Assembly: GCF_000621505.1 (NCBI RefSeq)
Contig: NZ_KK211290.1
Coordinates: 177,501 to 241,500, forward strand
Direction of reading: 5' to 3'
Length of the DNA: 64,000 nt
Source: Ruminiclostridium cellobioparum DSM 1351 = ATCC 15832
Lineage (GTDB): Bacteria > Bacillota > Clostridia > Acetivibrionales > DSM-1351
The notes beneath the pieces were generated by a model, which was given only the letters and a program-made list of their open reading frames with translations, made no database searches and had not been told where the DNA came from. Position numbers and translations under genes: made by a program. Below are positions 16,657-25,615 of the stretch, piece by piece (position 1 is the stretch's first letter; each line of letters opens with the position of its first letter).

Positions 16657-19617
16657 ATGAATTTAACAAGTATTATACTATTGGATGCTGTTATTGTTTT
16701 TGTATTAGCGGCGGCCCTTTTCGTCCCCGGCTTATTATATTATAAAAGGATTATTGCAGAAAAAAACACTCTTTTGAACGCCGTTCTCAATGCCCTTCCC
16801 TACGGTCTTTTCGAAATTGATATAAACGGAAACTGTCTTGATTACATGGCGGCTTCCAACGATATTATCTGTCATCAGTACTCTATCGCAGGTAAAAACA
16901 TACGGGAATTTATATCCGGAGACAATTGGGAATTAATAAAAGCTGCAATGGAAACAGCTCTAAAATCAGGCAAAGAAATGATTGAGGCTTTTCCCTACCC
17001 TGATCCCGCAGGAGAGATACACTGGTATGAAATCTCCCTGGCAGGCAGGACTCCGGCAAATGACAAAACTAAAGCCAAAAGCTTTATTGTGCTTGCCCGG
17101 GATATCACTGCCAGAGTGAAATTCCAACTGGCACTGAGGGAAAGCGAGGAGAGGCTGAAATTGGCGGCCCTTGCCGGGAAAATCGGCATCTGGGAATATG
17201 ATATATCCACAGGTAAATCTATAATTATCTGTAATTATATCGGAGTGGAATATCCCGAAGATCTCTTAAAAGTAAATTTTCGGGATCTTGTCCACCCTGA
17301 AGATAAGGAAATGGTCAGTAAGGCCTTTGCCGATTATCTTTCTGGTAAAGCCGGGGCATTTGAAGTAAACTGCCGCATCAATGCTCCGAACCTGGGCTGG
17401 CAGTGGATGCTCATATCCTGTCTGGCACTGGCCAGGGACAGGAATGGAAAAATTCTCAGAGTCGCAGGCTATATAAAAAACTTTACCAGGCAGAAGAAAA
17501 CCCTGGAGGGGCTTAAGTATGACAAAGCAGCAGCCGAAGCGGCCAGCCGGGCCAAAAGTGAATTCATCGCAAATATGAGCCATGAATTACGCACCCCTTT
17601 AAATGCCGTTCTGGGCCTCAGCCGCATGTTGATGAACTCCGGGCTTGATTCAAGGCAATACGATTACCTGCAAAAAATACAATATTCGGCAGAAGGCCTT
17701 TTAACCATTGTAAATGATGTTCTTGATTACTCCAGGTACAATACCCCCGAACTGAAGCTCCAGGAAATACAATTCGACCTGTTTGAACTCATAAATAAAA
17801 CTGTCAGCATCCTCTCCAACAGTATCCGGAGTAAAGGGCTCAATCTGATTATTAATATAAGCGAGAATGTGCCGGTCTCATTTATTGGCGATCCTGACAG
17901 GCTGAGGCAGATATTGCTCAACCTTGTGGGCAATGCGGTAAAATTTACTGAAAAAGGCAGTATTTCAATTAATGTAAATGTATCTGCTGCCGAAACTGCC
18001 TCCTCTCAAGTTATTCTTGAATTTTCAATAGAGGATACCGGTATCGGCATCTCACCCCAACAAAGGCTGAAATTATTCAAGCCCTTTTCCCAGGGTGATC
18101 CGGGCATATCCAAAACATACGGAGGAACCGGCCTGGGTCTTGCCATCAGCAAGAATCTTATAGAAAAGATGGATGGAAAGATAAGCCTTGAGAGCCGGCC
18201 GGGATACGGCAGCAAATTTGATTTTACCGTGGGGCTGACGCCTGCTCCGGCTGCTTCAATTCTGCCCAAACCGGAGCTCCGCGGTTCAAAAGCTGTTATG
18301 CTCATTGAAAATCCTGTTCTGCTTTCTCATACGGCCAGACTTTTAAAACTTCTTGGAATGGGCAGTATAATTGACGGAAACACTGATAATCCCCCGGCGT
18401 TTGAAGATACCGATTTCCTGTTCTGCCAGCCGGACGGTAATGACGTCTCCGGGCTTTCCGGGCTGGTACCGCCCCAATGTAAAGTAATAGCTGCAGGAAC
18501 TTTTGAAAGCAATGAATATGATGACCTGCAGCTGATCTATCCCTTCGGTCTAAATCAGCTGCACAACTATCTCACAGGCTTGAAGCCCGCGGTTGTGCCT
18601 GTATCGGCGGCACCCTTAAAAATCCTGGTTGTGGATGATAATGAAGTCAATCTCATGGTAGCCGAGGAATGCCTCAGCAGTGCCGGTCACCATGTCACCA
18701 GGGCTTCGGGCGGACAGGAAGCTCTGAAAAAGCTGCAGCAGGAATATTACAACCTTGTGCTGATGGATCTGCACATGCCTGTAATGGATGGGCTCGAAAC
18801 CTCCAGAAGGATCAGGAAGCTGCCTCTTGCCGGTAAACCGGTCATAATAGCGCTCACTGCCGATATTGATGAAGCAGTCAGGAAAAAAGCGCTGAATACC
18901 TGGGTGGATGACTATATCACAAAGCCTTTTGATCCCGGCAAACTGCTTTTTACCATTGAAAAGTGGAGGACTGCGGCAGAAGCTGACGCACTTGACATTT
19001 CCTCAGCCCTGAAGCGGCTGGGCGGGGATTATATTGCATATATGAATATCCTTGGATTGTTCGTTAAAAATCATAAGAATTTTGTCCATGAATTGAAAAC
19101 AGCACTGATAGATAAAGACTATCCCGCAGCCGTCTTATTATGTCACTCTATGAAAGGTGTGGCGGCAAATATAGGGTCGGAGTCCTTATCACTGTCGGCC
19201 GCTGCAGCGGTACAGGAGCTCAGGGCCGTTGGTACGGAAAATACTGCCCCTTTGGTTTTCCCGGTTCTGGAGGAACAGTTCGGACGGGTTTATTCCTCAG
19301 CCGCCGCCCTGGCCGAGAAAAACAAAAATCTTGAAGGGCAGGCGCAGGTCACCATAGATCAGATTACCGGCCTGCCGCAGCAGTCAGAAACAGCAGGTAC
19401 CGACACTGTGCTGGGGGATGAACTTGAAGCTTTGATCTCACTTACGGAACGGGGTGATTTTGAAGCCTTTGAGCGTTTCAGGCTGCTTAGGCCTTTATTG
19501 CTTCAAAGCTTTGAGCAAAACAGGATGGGAGGACTTGAGGAAGCAATCCGGCAAATGGACTGGGAGGCTGCACTCAAAATTTTAAAAGAGCTTTTGATAG
19601 ATATAAATATAATATAA
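16657..19617 (+). CDS. Membrane-bound hybrid sensor histidine kinase with two PAS domains, receivers and HPt
   Basis: About 986 residues from ATG 16657, which follows GGAGGAG. One membrane segment at residues 5-28, then two PAS-type sensor regions (about 35-165 and 170-285), HisKA with ANMSHELRTPLNAVLG (phospho-acceptor His309), an ATPase domain with LNLVGNAVKFTEKG, DTGIGIS near 460 and GGTGLGLAIS, a degenerate receiver-like region (about 545-640) lacking the acidic pocket, a true receiver with VVDDNEVN and Asp704 in LMDLHMPVMDG, and a C-terminal HPt domain with CHSMKGVAANIG (His830). The full phosphorelay set in one chain suggests transfer to a separate regulator, for example the receiver-kinase fusion or the YesN-type protein next door. 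Confidence 0.92.
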   Translation: MNLTSIILLDAVIVFVLAAALFVPGLLYYKRIIAEKNTLLNAVLNALPYGLFEIDINGNCLDYMAASNDIICHQYSIAGKNIREFISGDNWELIKAAMETALKSGKEMIEAFPYPDPAGEIHWYEISLAGRTPANDKTKAKSFIVLARDITARVKFQLALRESEERLKLAALAGKIGIWEYDISTGKSIIICNYIGVEYPEDLLKVNFRDLVHPEDKEMVSKAFADYLSGKAGAFEVNCRINAPNLGWQWMLISCLALARDRNGKILRVAGYIKNFTRQKKTLEGLKYDKAAAEAASRAKSEFIANMSHELRTPLNAVLGLSRMLMNSGLDSRQYDYLQKIQYSAEGLLTIVNDVLDYSRYNTPELKLQEIQFDLFELINKTVSILSNSIRSKGLNLIINISENVPVSFIGDPDRLRQILLNLVGNAVKFTEKGSISINVNVSAAETASSQVILEFSIEDTGIGISPQQRLKLFKPFSQGDPGISKTYGGTGLGLAISKNLIEKMDGKISLESRPGYGSKFDFTVGLTPAPAASILPKPELRGSKAVMLIENPVLLSHTARLLKLLGMGSIIDGNTDNPPAFEDTDFLFCQPDGNDVSGLSGLVPPQCKVIAAGTFESNEYDDLQLIYPFGLNQLHNYLTGLKPAVVPVSAAPLKILVVDDNEVNLMVAEECLSSAGHHVTRASGGQEALKKLQQEYYNLVLMDLHMPVMDGLETSRRIRKLPLAGKPVIIALTADIDEAVRKKALNTWVDDYITKPFDPGKLLFTIEKWRTAAEADALDISSALKRLGGDYIAYMNILGLFVKNHKNFVHELKTALIDKDYPAAVLLCHSMKGVAANIGSESLSLSAAAAVQELRAVGTENTAPLVFPVLEEQFGRVYSSAAALAEKNKNLEGQAQVTIDQITGLPQQSETAGTDTVLGDELEALISLTERGDFEAFERFRLLRPLLLQSFEQNRMGGLEEAIRQMDWEAALKILKELLIDINII

Positions 19618-19667
19618 GGTCCAATTTAAAATGCAGCCTTTGGCAACCGGCCCACAGACAGTTTTCT

Positions 19668-19714
19668 AAAGGGAGTTTGCAAAATGAAGTATTTTCATTT
19701 TACAAACTCCCTTT
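19668..19714. terminator. Bidirectional terminator between hybrid kinase and VOC genes
   Basis: A 21-bp stem with one mismatch (AAAGGGAGTTTGCAAAATGA... pairing with ...TCATTTTACAAACTCCCTTT) around a GTATT loop. It ends in TTT on the plus side and AAA-complement on the minus side, so it can serve the two convergent genes. Confidence 0.8.
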
Positions 19715-19744
19715 CAATGAAAAAGAATACCTGCAAAATTGTAT

Positions 19745-20107
19745 CTACATATTTTCTACAAATTGTATTTTTAAGCCATCGGGGTCTGTCACATAGAAAA
19801 ACTTCACATGGGGGTTGGGCTGGAAAGGTCCGCTATGAACAGCTATTCCCTTTTCCTTTACATAGGACATCATTTCATCAATTGACGCAACTTCAAAGCC
19901 AAGTGATATATCCTTCCCAAGGTTTGCTTCATTTGCACCTTTATTATAAATCAGTTCAACCTGTGTCTCCCCTTCTCCCAAAAAAGCTATTTCCATATCT
20001 GTCCCCATACCGAAATGCCTGTTTACAGGAAGCCCCACGATTTCCTGATAAAACCGAAGGGATTTCTCCATATTTGTCACCTTTATGGTAGTCCAGCAAA
20101 ATTTCAT
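19745..20107 (-). CDS. VOC (glyoxalase/dioxygenase-fold) family protein
   Basis: A 120-residue single-domain protein with two beta-alpha-beta-beta-beta modules: FCWTTIKVTNMEKSLRFYQE at the start and VKFFYVTDPDGLKIQFVE at the end, typical of the glyoxalase/bleomycin-resistance superfamily. A possible metal-binding Glu is in IQFVEN; the matching His of a true glyoxalase I is not clear. Enzyme function cannot be assigned. It is a lone gene convergent with the hybrid kinase; ATG 20107 is preceded by GGGAGGAAAATGAC. Confidence 0.88.
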   Translation of the reverse strand: MKFCWTTIKVTNMEKSLRFYQEIVGLPVNRHFGMGTDMEIAFLGEGETQVELIYNKGANEANLGKDISLGFEVASIDEMMSYVKEKGIAVHSGPFQPNPHVKFFYVTDPDGLKIQFVENM

Positions 20108-20207
20108 GTCATTTTCCTCCCAAGCTTGAATTTATTTTACTTCCGTATCTCTACACATATCATTATATTCAGTTTTGCAGACTTTATCAAACTTTAGGTG
20201 GCGTAAA

Positions 20208-20236
20208 TTTACATCCATGACCGCGTGTGTTAAAAT
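20208..20236 (+). promoter_or_regulatory. Promoter of the unknown lipoprotein gene
   Basis: -35 TTTACA (20208-20213), 17-nt spacer, -10 TAAAAT (20231-20236). The start codon is only 23 nt past the -10, giving a very short leader that holds the GGAGGTG ribosome binding site. Confidence 0.55.
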
Positions 20237-20258
20237 GGAGATAATATGGAGGTGTATT

Positions 20259-21764
20259 ATGAAAACAATTTCAAAAATATTTTGTCTTATCCTGGTTTTA
20301 ACTTTGAGTTTGACAATTCTCGCCGGCTGTGCCACCGATGAGCTTGTACTTTTAAGTGCTTTAAGCAAGCAGCCTGAAATAACTTCGAGCGAGAGTAAAA
20401 CTGATGTAACCTTTAATTTGACTTCGGAAGGTTTAAAGGATTACGACAAGGAAAGTTTTGAACAAATAGCCGCAATTCTCAATGGAATGAAAATTGAAAT
20501 TAATCAAAAATTCAAAAGCAATGCCGAGAAAACCGTCTCACAGGCTCAAGCCGATTTATCCGTTGATATGAACGGAATCAGTACCAAGGCATCCGTATGG
20601 GTTGATACAGACCTGACAGGAGATGTCCCGAAGGTTAAGGAAATATTTAAGGTTCCTTCCCTTTTGACTATGTTTATGTCTTCAGAGAACCAGGGTAAGG
20701 ATTACATGGTGCTGGATACCGATAGCATGTTCTCCTCCAAGGATGCCGCTGTTTTCAACACATCCGGCAAACAATTGATGCAGTACAGCACCAAGCTGAC
20801 TCCCAAGGTTATGAATTTTATCAAGGATTTTGCCAGGAATTCCAACCCCGGATTTTCCATAGTTACCGGAAAGGGAAGCAAAACCGTTGATAACCAGACA
20901 GTTTCTGTATACAACCTGAAGCTTGATGACGCTACCTTTAAAAAGCTGTTGTCCTACACTGTGACCAGCCTTGCCCAGAATGAAAATGCATTGAACCTGT
21001 TCAGAGATCTATCCATGGACACCGTTGACATATCCGGCCTTTCATATATGGAAAGGATGAAAGCAAAGGGAGAAATAAACAGATCCTTTGAAAAATTCAA
21101 GTCCGAACTTCCTGAATTTCTCAAAACCTGGGACAATATCATGGCTTCTGTCAAGGATGTAAAAATTCTTGGAGACAAAGGTATAGATATTGATTTTGGA
21201 ATCAACAGCCAGGGCTATATTGTCAGCGAGAGCGGCACCTGTGATTTCGTCATCAACCTGAAAGAAATCAGTGCTGCCTACGAAAACTTCAATGCTCTTG
21301 AAGACCCTGATTACATAAAGGAAGAAAGTAAAGAGGAAGGCATTATTAAGCTTGGAATTACCTTTAACACCGTTAACACCAAAATCAATAAAGATGTCGT
21401 TATTGATTTCCCGGCAGTAACTCCTGAGAATTCCTTCAATTTCAGCGATATGCTAAATATGGGCAGAAGTTATTCCAGTGTTGCTTCCCAGGAGTACAGT
21501 TATGAACCGGATACCGCAGCGCCCGATGCGCCTGTTGTAAATAAGGTTTTAAAAACATCGAAAACAGTAACGGGTAAATCAGAAGCCTTCACAACAATTA
21601 CTGTTAAAAAGGGTGAAACCGTTATCGGAGAGGGGATATCCGATGAAAAAGGAAACTTCACCGTCGACATTACTCCCGTAAAAACAAATTGTACACTGAC
21701 GGTTACGGCAACCGATGTTTTTGGAAACGAAAGCAAAGCAACCACTGTAAAGGTTGATAAATAA
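20259..21764 (+). CDS. Lipoprotein of unknown function with C-terminal Ig-like domain
   Basis: About 501 residues from ATG 20259, chosen for GGAGGTG upstream. The signal peptide ends in the lipobox LTILAGC, so it is anchored outside the membrane. The long central part (residues 40-400) is rich in beta-strand-like stretches with repeated wording such as AQADLSVDMNGISTKASVWVD and LGDKGIDIDFGINSQGY; it recalls bacterial lipoproteins that bind a hydrophobic ligand, but I cannot name a family. Residues 415-500 form an Ig-like module (SKTVTGKSEAFTTITVKKG ... TLTVTATDVFGNES). It is a single-gene unit with its own promoter and a strong terminator at 21782. Confidence 0.75.
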   Translation: MKTISKIFCLILVLTLSLTILAGCATDELVLLSALSKQPEITSSESKTDVTFNLTSEGLKDYDKESFEQIAAILNGMKIEINQKFKSNAEKTVSQAQADLSVDMNGISTKASVWVDTDLTGDVPKVKEIFKVPSLLTMFMSSENQGKDYMVLDTDSMFSSKDAAVFNTSGKQLMQYSTKLTPKVMNFIKDFARNSNPGFSIVTGKGSKTVDNQTVSVYNLKLDDATFKKLLSYTVTSLAQNENALNLFRDLSMDTVDISGLSYMERMKAKGEINRSFEKFKSELPEFLKTWDNIMASVKDVKILGDKGIDIDFGINSQGYIVSESGTCDFVINLKEISAAYENFNALEDPDYIKEESKEEGIIKLGITFNTVNTKINKDVVIDFPAVTPENSFNFSDMLNMGRSYSSVASQEYSYEPDTAAPDAPVVNKVLKTSKTVTGKSEAFTTITVKKGETVIGEGISDEKGNFTVDITPVKTNCTLTVTATDVFGNESKATTVKVDK

Positions 21765-21781
21765 ATTCCGCAAAAACTGCT

Positions 21782-21835
21782 GGAACTGTTGCACAATGAA
21801 TAAATTTTATTCATCCGGGCAGCAGTTCCTTTTTT
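21782..21835 (+). terminator. Rho-independent terminator of the lipoprotein gene
   Basis: Stem GGAACTGTTGC / GCAGCAGTTCC with an inner ATGAATAA/TTATTCAT pairing, followed by TTTTTTT on the plus strand. Confidence 0.85.
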
Positions 21836-21982
21836 ATCTTTAAATATAGTAAAATGGGATCTCAAGGTTAGAGAATTGCAAATAATGGGTTACTGAGTTC
21901 GCGAGTTAAAAATAAAAACCCATAAAGAAGGCCATTTCTGGGCACTCCTCTACAGGTCACTTGGGGCTGTGAAATACCGTTT

Positions 21983-23023
21983 TTACACAAAGCTCACAAT
22001 CTGGGGGCTTTCATTTCTCGTTATCTTCAGGAAGGTCGAACCCACCCTTATTATAGGATTTATAATTTCATGAGGAGGTATATATACAATTTCGCCTACC
22101 TCTCCCGTGTCAAGCTGAACCTTGGCTCCCACAAGATGTGTTGAAAAGTTCACCAGAAATGTGTGCAATACCGATGTATCAAATGTGCTGAGTCCTGTGG
22201 TAAGGAACATGTCGAAGGCCTCAAAAGGTGTTACCCTCTTCTTATAGGGACGATCCGAAGTCATGGCATCATATACATCTGCAATGGCAACGATTTTTGC
22301 ATATTCTCCTATCTCCTCATCCTTTGCGCCTGTTGGATAACCTGAGCCATCTATCCTCTCATGGTGCATAAGCACAGCGTTCTTTATATTGATTCCGAAA
22401 TGTGAGGACCCGTTGAGTATCTCGAAACCCAGGTAACTGTGTGTTTTAATTGTTTCAAATTCTTCGTCGGTCAGCTTGCCTCTCTTGTTGAGAAGTTCAT
22501 TGTCTATTTTCATCTTGCCTATATCGTGCAGCACCCCGGCCTGTATCAGGTCTATCAGCTTGGAATCCTGCATGTGAAGCCGCCTTCCGATCAGCATTGA
22601 ATAAAAACCCACATTTACGCTGTGTGAATAAGTGTAGTCGTCATACCCTTTAAGCTGATTAAGGTATTGTATTATAATATCTATACCATCCAGATTATTG
22701 TAAATTGATTCGGCAATACGTTTTATTTCCTTGTATTCAAACCTTTTTCCGGCTGCAATTTTATTAAAAACCTGTTTAACTGACAAAACTGTATCCTTGT
22801 ATCCCGCAACCATCTTTTCCTTCTTTTCGTAATATCTATATGTGCGGCTTGAGTCTTTAAATATCCATACAGAAGTTATGCCGATAGTTTTTAATTTTGA
22901 AATGATGAAATCATTCAGTACTAAATTTTCTGCAGCCAAAATCAATCCTTTGTCACTGATTACATCCCTGGCTATAACGTCACCGCATCTGCAATCAAAT
23001 ACACTCACCCGTAATTTAGTCAT
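21983..23023 (-). CDS. HD-GYP domain protein (probable cyclic-di-GMP phosphodiesterase)
   Basis: A 346-residue cytoplasmic protein. Residues 1-60 form a small N-terminal domain often found before HD-GYP in Clostridia (DVIARDVISDKGLILAAEN). The HD-GYP domain covers about 118-300: HSVNVGFYS at 134, the HD pair His166-Asp167 in AGVLHDIGK, H194, HHERIDGSGYP with GYP at 228-230, and ADVYDAMTSDRPYKK. All metal ligands and the GYP motif are present, so it should be active against cyclic-di-GMP or a related dinucleotide. It has no sensor or membrane segment. A short C-terminal barrel-like part (GAKVQLDTGEVGEIVYIP) ends it. ATG 23023 follows GAGGAGTTAAT. Confidence 0.93.
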   Translation of the reverse strand: MTKLRVSVFDCRCGDVIARDVISDKGLILAAENLVLNDFIISKLKTIGITSVWIFKDSSRTYRYYEKKEKMVAGYKDTVLSVKQVFNKIAAGKRFEYKEIKRIAESIYNNLDGIDIIIQYLNQLKGYDDYTYSHSVNVGFYSMLIGRRLHMQDSKLIDLIQAGVLHDIGKMKIDNELLNKRGKLTDEEFETIKTHSYLGFEILNGSSHFGINIKNAVLMHHERIDGSGYPTGAKDEEIGEYAKIVAIADVYDAMTSDRPYKKRVTPFEAFDMFLTTGLSTFDTSVLHTFLVNFSTHLVGAKVQLDTGEVGEIVYIPPHEIINPIIRVGSTFLKITRNESPQIVSFV

Positions 23024-23187
23024 ATTAACTCCTCAGGAAAATCTATCTTTGAACAAATATTGTCACATATAGTTAAAATATTGTAACTATTGTAGCATTT
23101 TGTATATTATAATACATATATGAAATAAAGATTTTTTACATTAAATTAATGTACTTTTGTACATTTACCCACAAGAAAGGAATAATT

Positions 23188-24456
23188 ATGCACGAAAAAA
23201 GTACAGTAGGCAAAATAATCGACACCTATACCGGAACTACTCAGGTACCTGTTATGTATATTGAAGATCCCGATTCACCCCCTACTTTATTTTCCGAGAA
23301 CTACGATTACGCAGGCATTCTGGAATACGCCGACTTTGAAGAAATATCCGGTTTTCTTAAGGATTTGTTCTTCCAGCCGGCCGAGTATTCAAAGAATATT
23401 AATACATATCACACAAAAGGATACCTGGCATACATTATCGTACCCATCAGCAGCGGAAAGATAATCAAGGCTGTTTATGTTGCCGGACCCATGCTCTCAT
23501 ATGTACCCGATACAAAAAAAATTGAAGATATCTTCACCAATAAATTCTTACCTATTCATAAAAAAGTTAAATATGAAAATTTAATAAGGACTTTACCTAT
23601 TGTCTCCGAAGAAAGACTTTGCCATCTTGGCCAGCTTTTGCTGGTTTTAAGCCAATCGGAGGAAAACAGCTGGTATTCTCCTGTCCGGGAAGAGTACGGA
23701 AATAAGGATATTAAAGTTACGGCACTGCCGGTTAAATTGAAGGAGCACACTACAAACACATCGGAAAATGATGAGTATAATGCACTTTATGCTTTCTGCC
23801 TTAAATTGAAAGATAAGATAATACAGGGAAATATGGACGACATTGTAGATCTGCTCAACAGTCATTCAAATCTTTTATGGGATACCAGGATCATCGATGA
23901 CAATTTCCGTATATTAAAAAATAAGTCCATAGTGCTTTGTACTGTCTCATGTGTTTTTGCCGTTCTGGGAAATGCGCCGTATAAAAGGGTAATCGGATTG
24001 ATCGAGAGCTTCTCGGCAAGTGTTGTCAATATAAAACAGCCACAGGAGATTATATTAAAGACCGCATATACCATTGAAACTCTTGCGTATCTGGTTTCAG
24101 TTTCAAACAGCAGCAATTATTCGCTTCATATAAAGCGTGTAATGCAATACATTAAAAGCCACTATAAAGAAAAGATCACGCTTACGGTACTGGCCGAATA
24201 TGTAAATCTCAATTCGGTATATCTGTCCAGTCTGATAAAAAAAGAGACCAATTTATCGCTGCTGGACAATATAAATCTCATACGCGTGGAGGAAGGAAAA
24301 AACCTGCTGATATTCACAAATAAGTCCATACAGGAAATTTCATTTGCACTGGGATATAATTATCAGAATCATTTCAACAATGTTTTTAAAAAATTTACAG
24401 GCATGACACCTTTGGAATTCCGCCAGAATTACGGCCGAAACTCCTTCGAGCTGTAA
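23188..24456 (+). CDS. AraC family transcriptional regulator
   Basis: About 422 residues from ATG 23188, with AAAGGA six bases before. The C-terminal 100 residues are a standard double helix-turn-helix (ITLTVLAEYVNLNSVYLSSLIKKE and IQEISFALGYNYQNHFNNVFKKF, TGMTPLEFRQNYG). The first 150 residues (VPVMYIEDPD, GYLAYIIVPISSGKIIKAVY) look like a small ligand-sensing alpha/beta fold, and a helical middle part (KLKDKIIQGNMDDIVDLLN) follows, as in other clostridial AraC regulators. The target is unknown; the gene stands alone, next to the 237-bp inverted-repeat element. Confidence 0.88.
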   Translation: MHEKSTVGKIIDTYTGTTQVPVMYIEDPDSPPTLFSENYDYAGILEYADFEEISGFLKDLFFQPAEYSKNINTYHTKGYLAYIIVPISSGKIIKAVYVAGPMLSYVPDTKKIEDIFTNKFLPIHKKVKYENLIRTLPIVSEERLCHLGQLLLVLSQSEENSWYSPVREEYGNKDIKVTALPVKLKEHTTNTSENDEYNALYAFCLKLKDKIIQGNMDDIVDLLNSHSNLLWDTRIIDDNFRILKNKSIVLCTVSCVFAVLGNAPYKRVIGLIESFSASVVNIKQPQEIILKTAYTIETLAYLVSVSNSSNYSLHIKRVMQYIKSHYKEKITLTVLAEYVNLNSVYLSSLIKKETNLSLLDNINLIRVEEGKNLLIFTNKSIQEISFALGYNYQNHFNNVFKKFTGMTPLEFRQNYGRNSFEL

Positions 24457-24505
24457 GAAGCGTGCCGCGAAACAACAAAATTGCAATACATGATTAACTG
24501 TGATT

Positions 24506-24742
24506 ATAGTGCGCGAGTACAACTTCAATAAATGGGAAGCTCAATTAAAAGTACATGCCTGAAATTTCAGGTGAAACACAAGTGTTTTAGCTGGCAAATC
24601 GGCAGGAAGCCGATTTGAGCAGCGATCCGAGACAGGAGGTCGAGTGTCCTGCGACAGCAAAAATACTTGTGATGAGCCGTACAAATTTCTGGCATGTACT
24701 TTGTGAGCAATCCATTTATTGAAGTTTGTATAGGAGCACTAT
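24506..24742. repeat. 237-bp imperfect inverted-repeat element with two inner hairpins (MITE-like or structured RNA)
   Basis: The ends pair over more than 50 nt: the left arm (24506-24560; ATAGTGC, ACTTCAATAAATGG, GCTCA, AGTACATGCC) matches the complement of the right arm (24688-24742) with few gaps. Pairing resumes inside (GAAATTT, CACAAGT, TTTAGCTG against GCTGTCG-type partners). The tip holds a perfect 8-bp hairpin AAATCGGC-AGGAA-GCCGATTT (24586-24606) and a second small hairpin around GACAGGAGGTC (24621-24640). No reading frame, no evident target duplication. It lies between the convergent AraC and CD3324-type genes and may also act as a terminator. Confidence 0.7.
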
Positions 24743-24769
24743 TACAATATTTTTTCATGTGTATTTCAA

Positions 24770-25057
24770 TTATTTTAGTTTCGAAACATCCCCTCTATTT
24801 TGTATTATCTTTTTAATGCTGTACTCGGAAAGGTGATATCTGTCGGCAATATCCTCCTTGCTGACACCGCTTTTATAAAGCCTTATGATTTCATTATTCC
24901 TTATAATGTATTTCTCCCTGGTTCCGTTTGCTTCTCCCCAGCCTGCCCGTGGTGAGTCATCACCGGGGACATATATCATTTCCCCCCTGACATATTGCTG
25001 AAGTTCTCTTAACAGGCACTCAGGAAGAATTGTTTTGGCATTTTTATATTTTAACAA
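24770..25057 (-). CDS. CD3324 family protein (Mor-like helix-turn-helix)
   Basis: A 95-residue protein matching the small CD3324/Mor-transcription-activator-like family of Clostridia. The N-terminal part KYKNAKTILPECLLRELQQY and the YVRGEMIYVPGDD stretch are typical, as is the C-terminal helix-turn-helix EIIRLYKSGVSKEDIADRYH. The TTG start at 25057 is supported by AAGGAG nine bases before. A charged insert, TREKYIIRNN, joins the two parts. It probably binds DNA, but targets are unknown. Upstream lies a structured non-coding stretch with its own promoter and terminators. Confidence 0.85.
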   Translation of the reverse strand: MLKYKNAKTILPECLLRELQQYVRGEMIYVPGDDSPRAGWGEANGTREKYIIRNNEIIRLYKSGVSKEDIADRYHLSEYSIKKIIQNRGDVSKLK

Positions 25058-25093
25058 GAAAATTCACTCCTTAAATTCGGTATTAACCGTTAC

Positions 25094-25122
25094 AAAAAAA
25101 CCGCAGGGAACAACCCCTGCGG
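25094..25122 (-). terminator. Rho-independent terminator upstream of the CD3324-type gene
   Basis: On the minus strand CCGCAGGG-loop-CCCTGCGG followed by TTTTTTT; the stem is 8 bp and GC rich. Confidence 0.85.
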
Positions 25123-25127
25123 ACATG

Positions 25128-25156
25128 AAAAAAGTACGATAACCATACCGTACTTT
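25128..25156 (-). terminator. Second rho-independent terminator in the leader
   Basis: On the minus strand AAAGTACG-N10-CGTACTTT followed by TTT; located 6 nt before the next terminator, so the two act in tandem. Confidence 0.75.
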
Positions 25157-25442
25157 AGCTTTAATAAATAGATAATCGGTTTTAGGGTTATTACGGGTTG
25201 CTGACGCAAAAGGCACACAAAACAGACCAATAAAATAATTGGTATTTGGAACGGCTATGCCTTTCACATGTATTCAGTTATATAAAAGCCACCTCATTAC
25301 CAAATAAACTCATCATTCCAACACTCCCCTTTCACCAGAATTTTCAGAAAAACAAATAGTTATTCCTGCTTTTATTTTATTATGCGACCCGGTTGGCAGT
25401 CAAGATAAAGAACTGCTATAACCATTTATGATCAAAGATTTC

Positions 25443-25465
25443 AAAAAAAGGGCGCTCAACCCTTT
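25443..25465 (-). terminator. Early terminator after the first short frame
   Basis: On the minus strand AAAGGG-TTGAGCG-CCCTTT running into seven T in all. Further GC-rich pairing possibilities lie just upstream (GGCCGCCG, CGGCCC, GGCCTG), which could compete with it. Confidence 0.6.
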
Positions 25466-25562
25466 CAGGCCGAACACCCCCGGGCCGTCAAACGGCGGCC
25501 ACCTCCATTATAGTCTTCAACGCAAACCACTCCTTTCAAATAGGATTCGGTTCCGGATACCG

Positions 25563-25615
25563 TTGCACACAATTGTGTACAATCATATTATAACCCCTGA
25601 AACAAGCAGTCTCAA
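25563..25615 (-). promoter_or_regulatory. Promoter with dyad operator at the start point
   Basis: On the minus strand -35 TTGAGA (25615-25610), 17-nt spacer, -10 TATAAT (25592-25587). Directly downstream, TTGCACACAATTGTGTACAA (25563-25582, plus strand) is a 20-bp palindrome with one mismatched pair, placed where a repressor would block transcription. Confidence 0.7.

Noticed and set aside
19684-20091. A 135-codon plus-strand frame over the VOC gene
   Set aside because: Antisense to a complete VOC protein with both typical modules.
25064-25267. A 67-codon frame on the minus strand before the CD3324-type gene
   Set aside because: It contains two rho-independent terminators within its length and has no ribosome binding site at its GTG.
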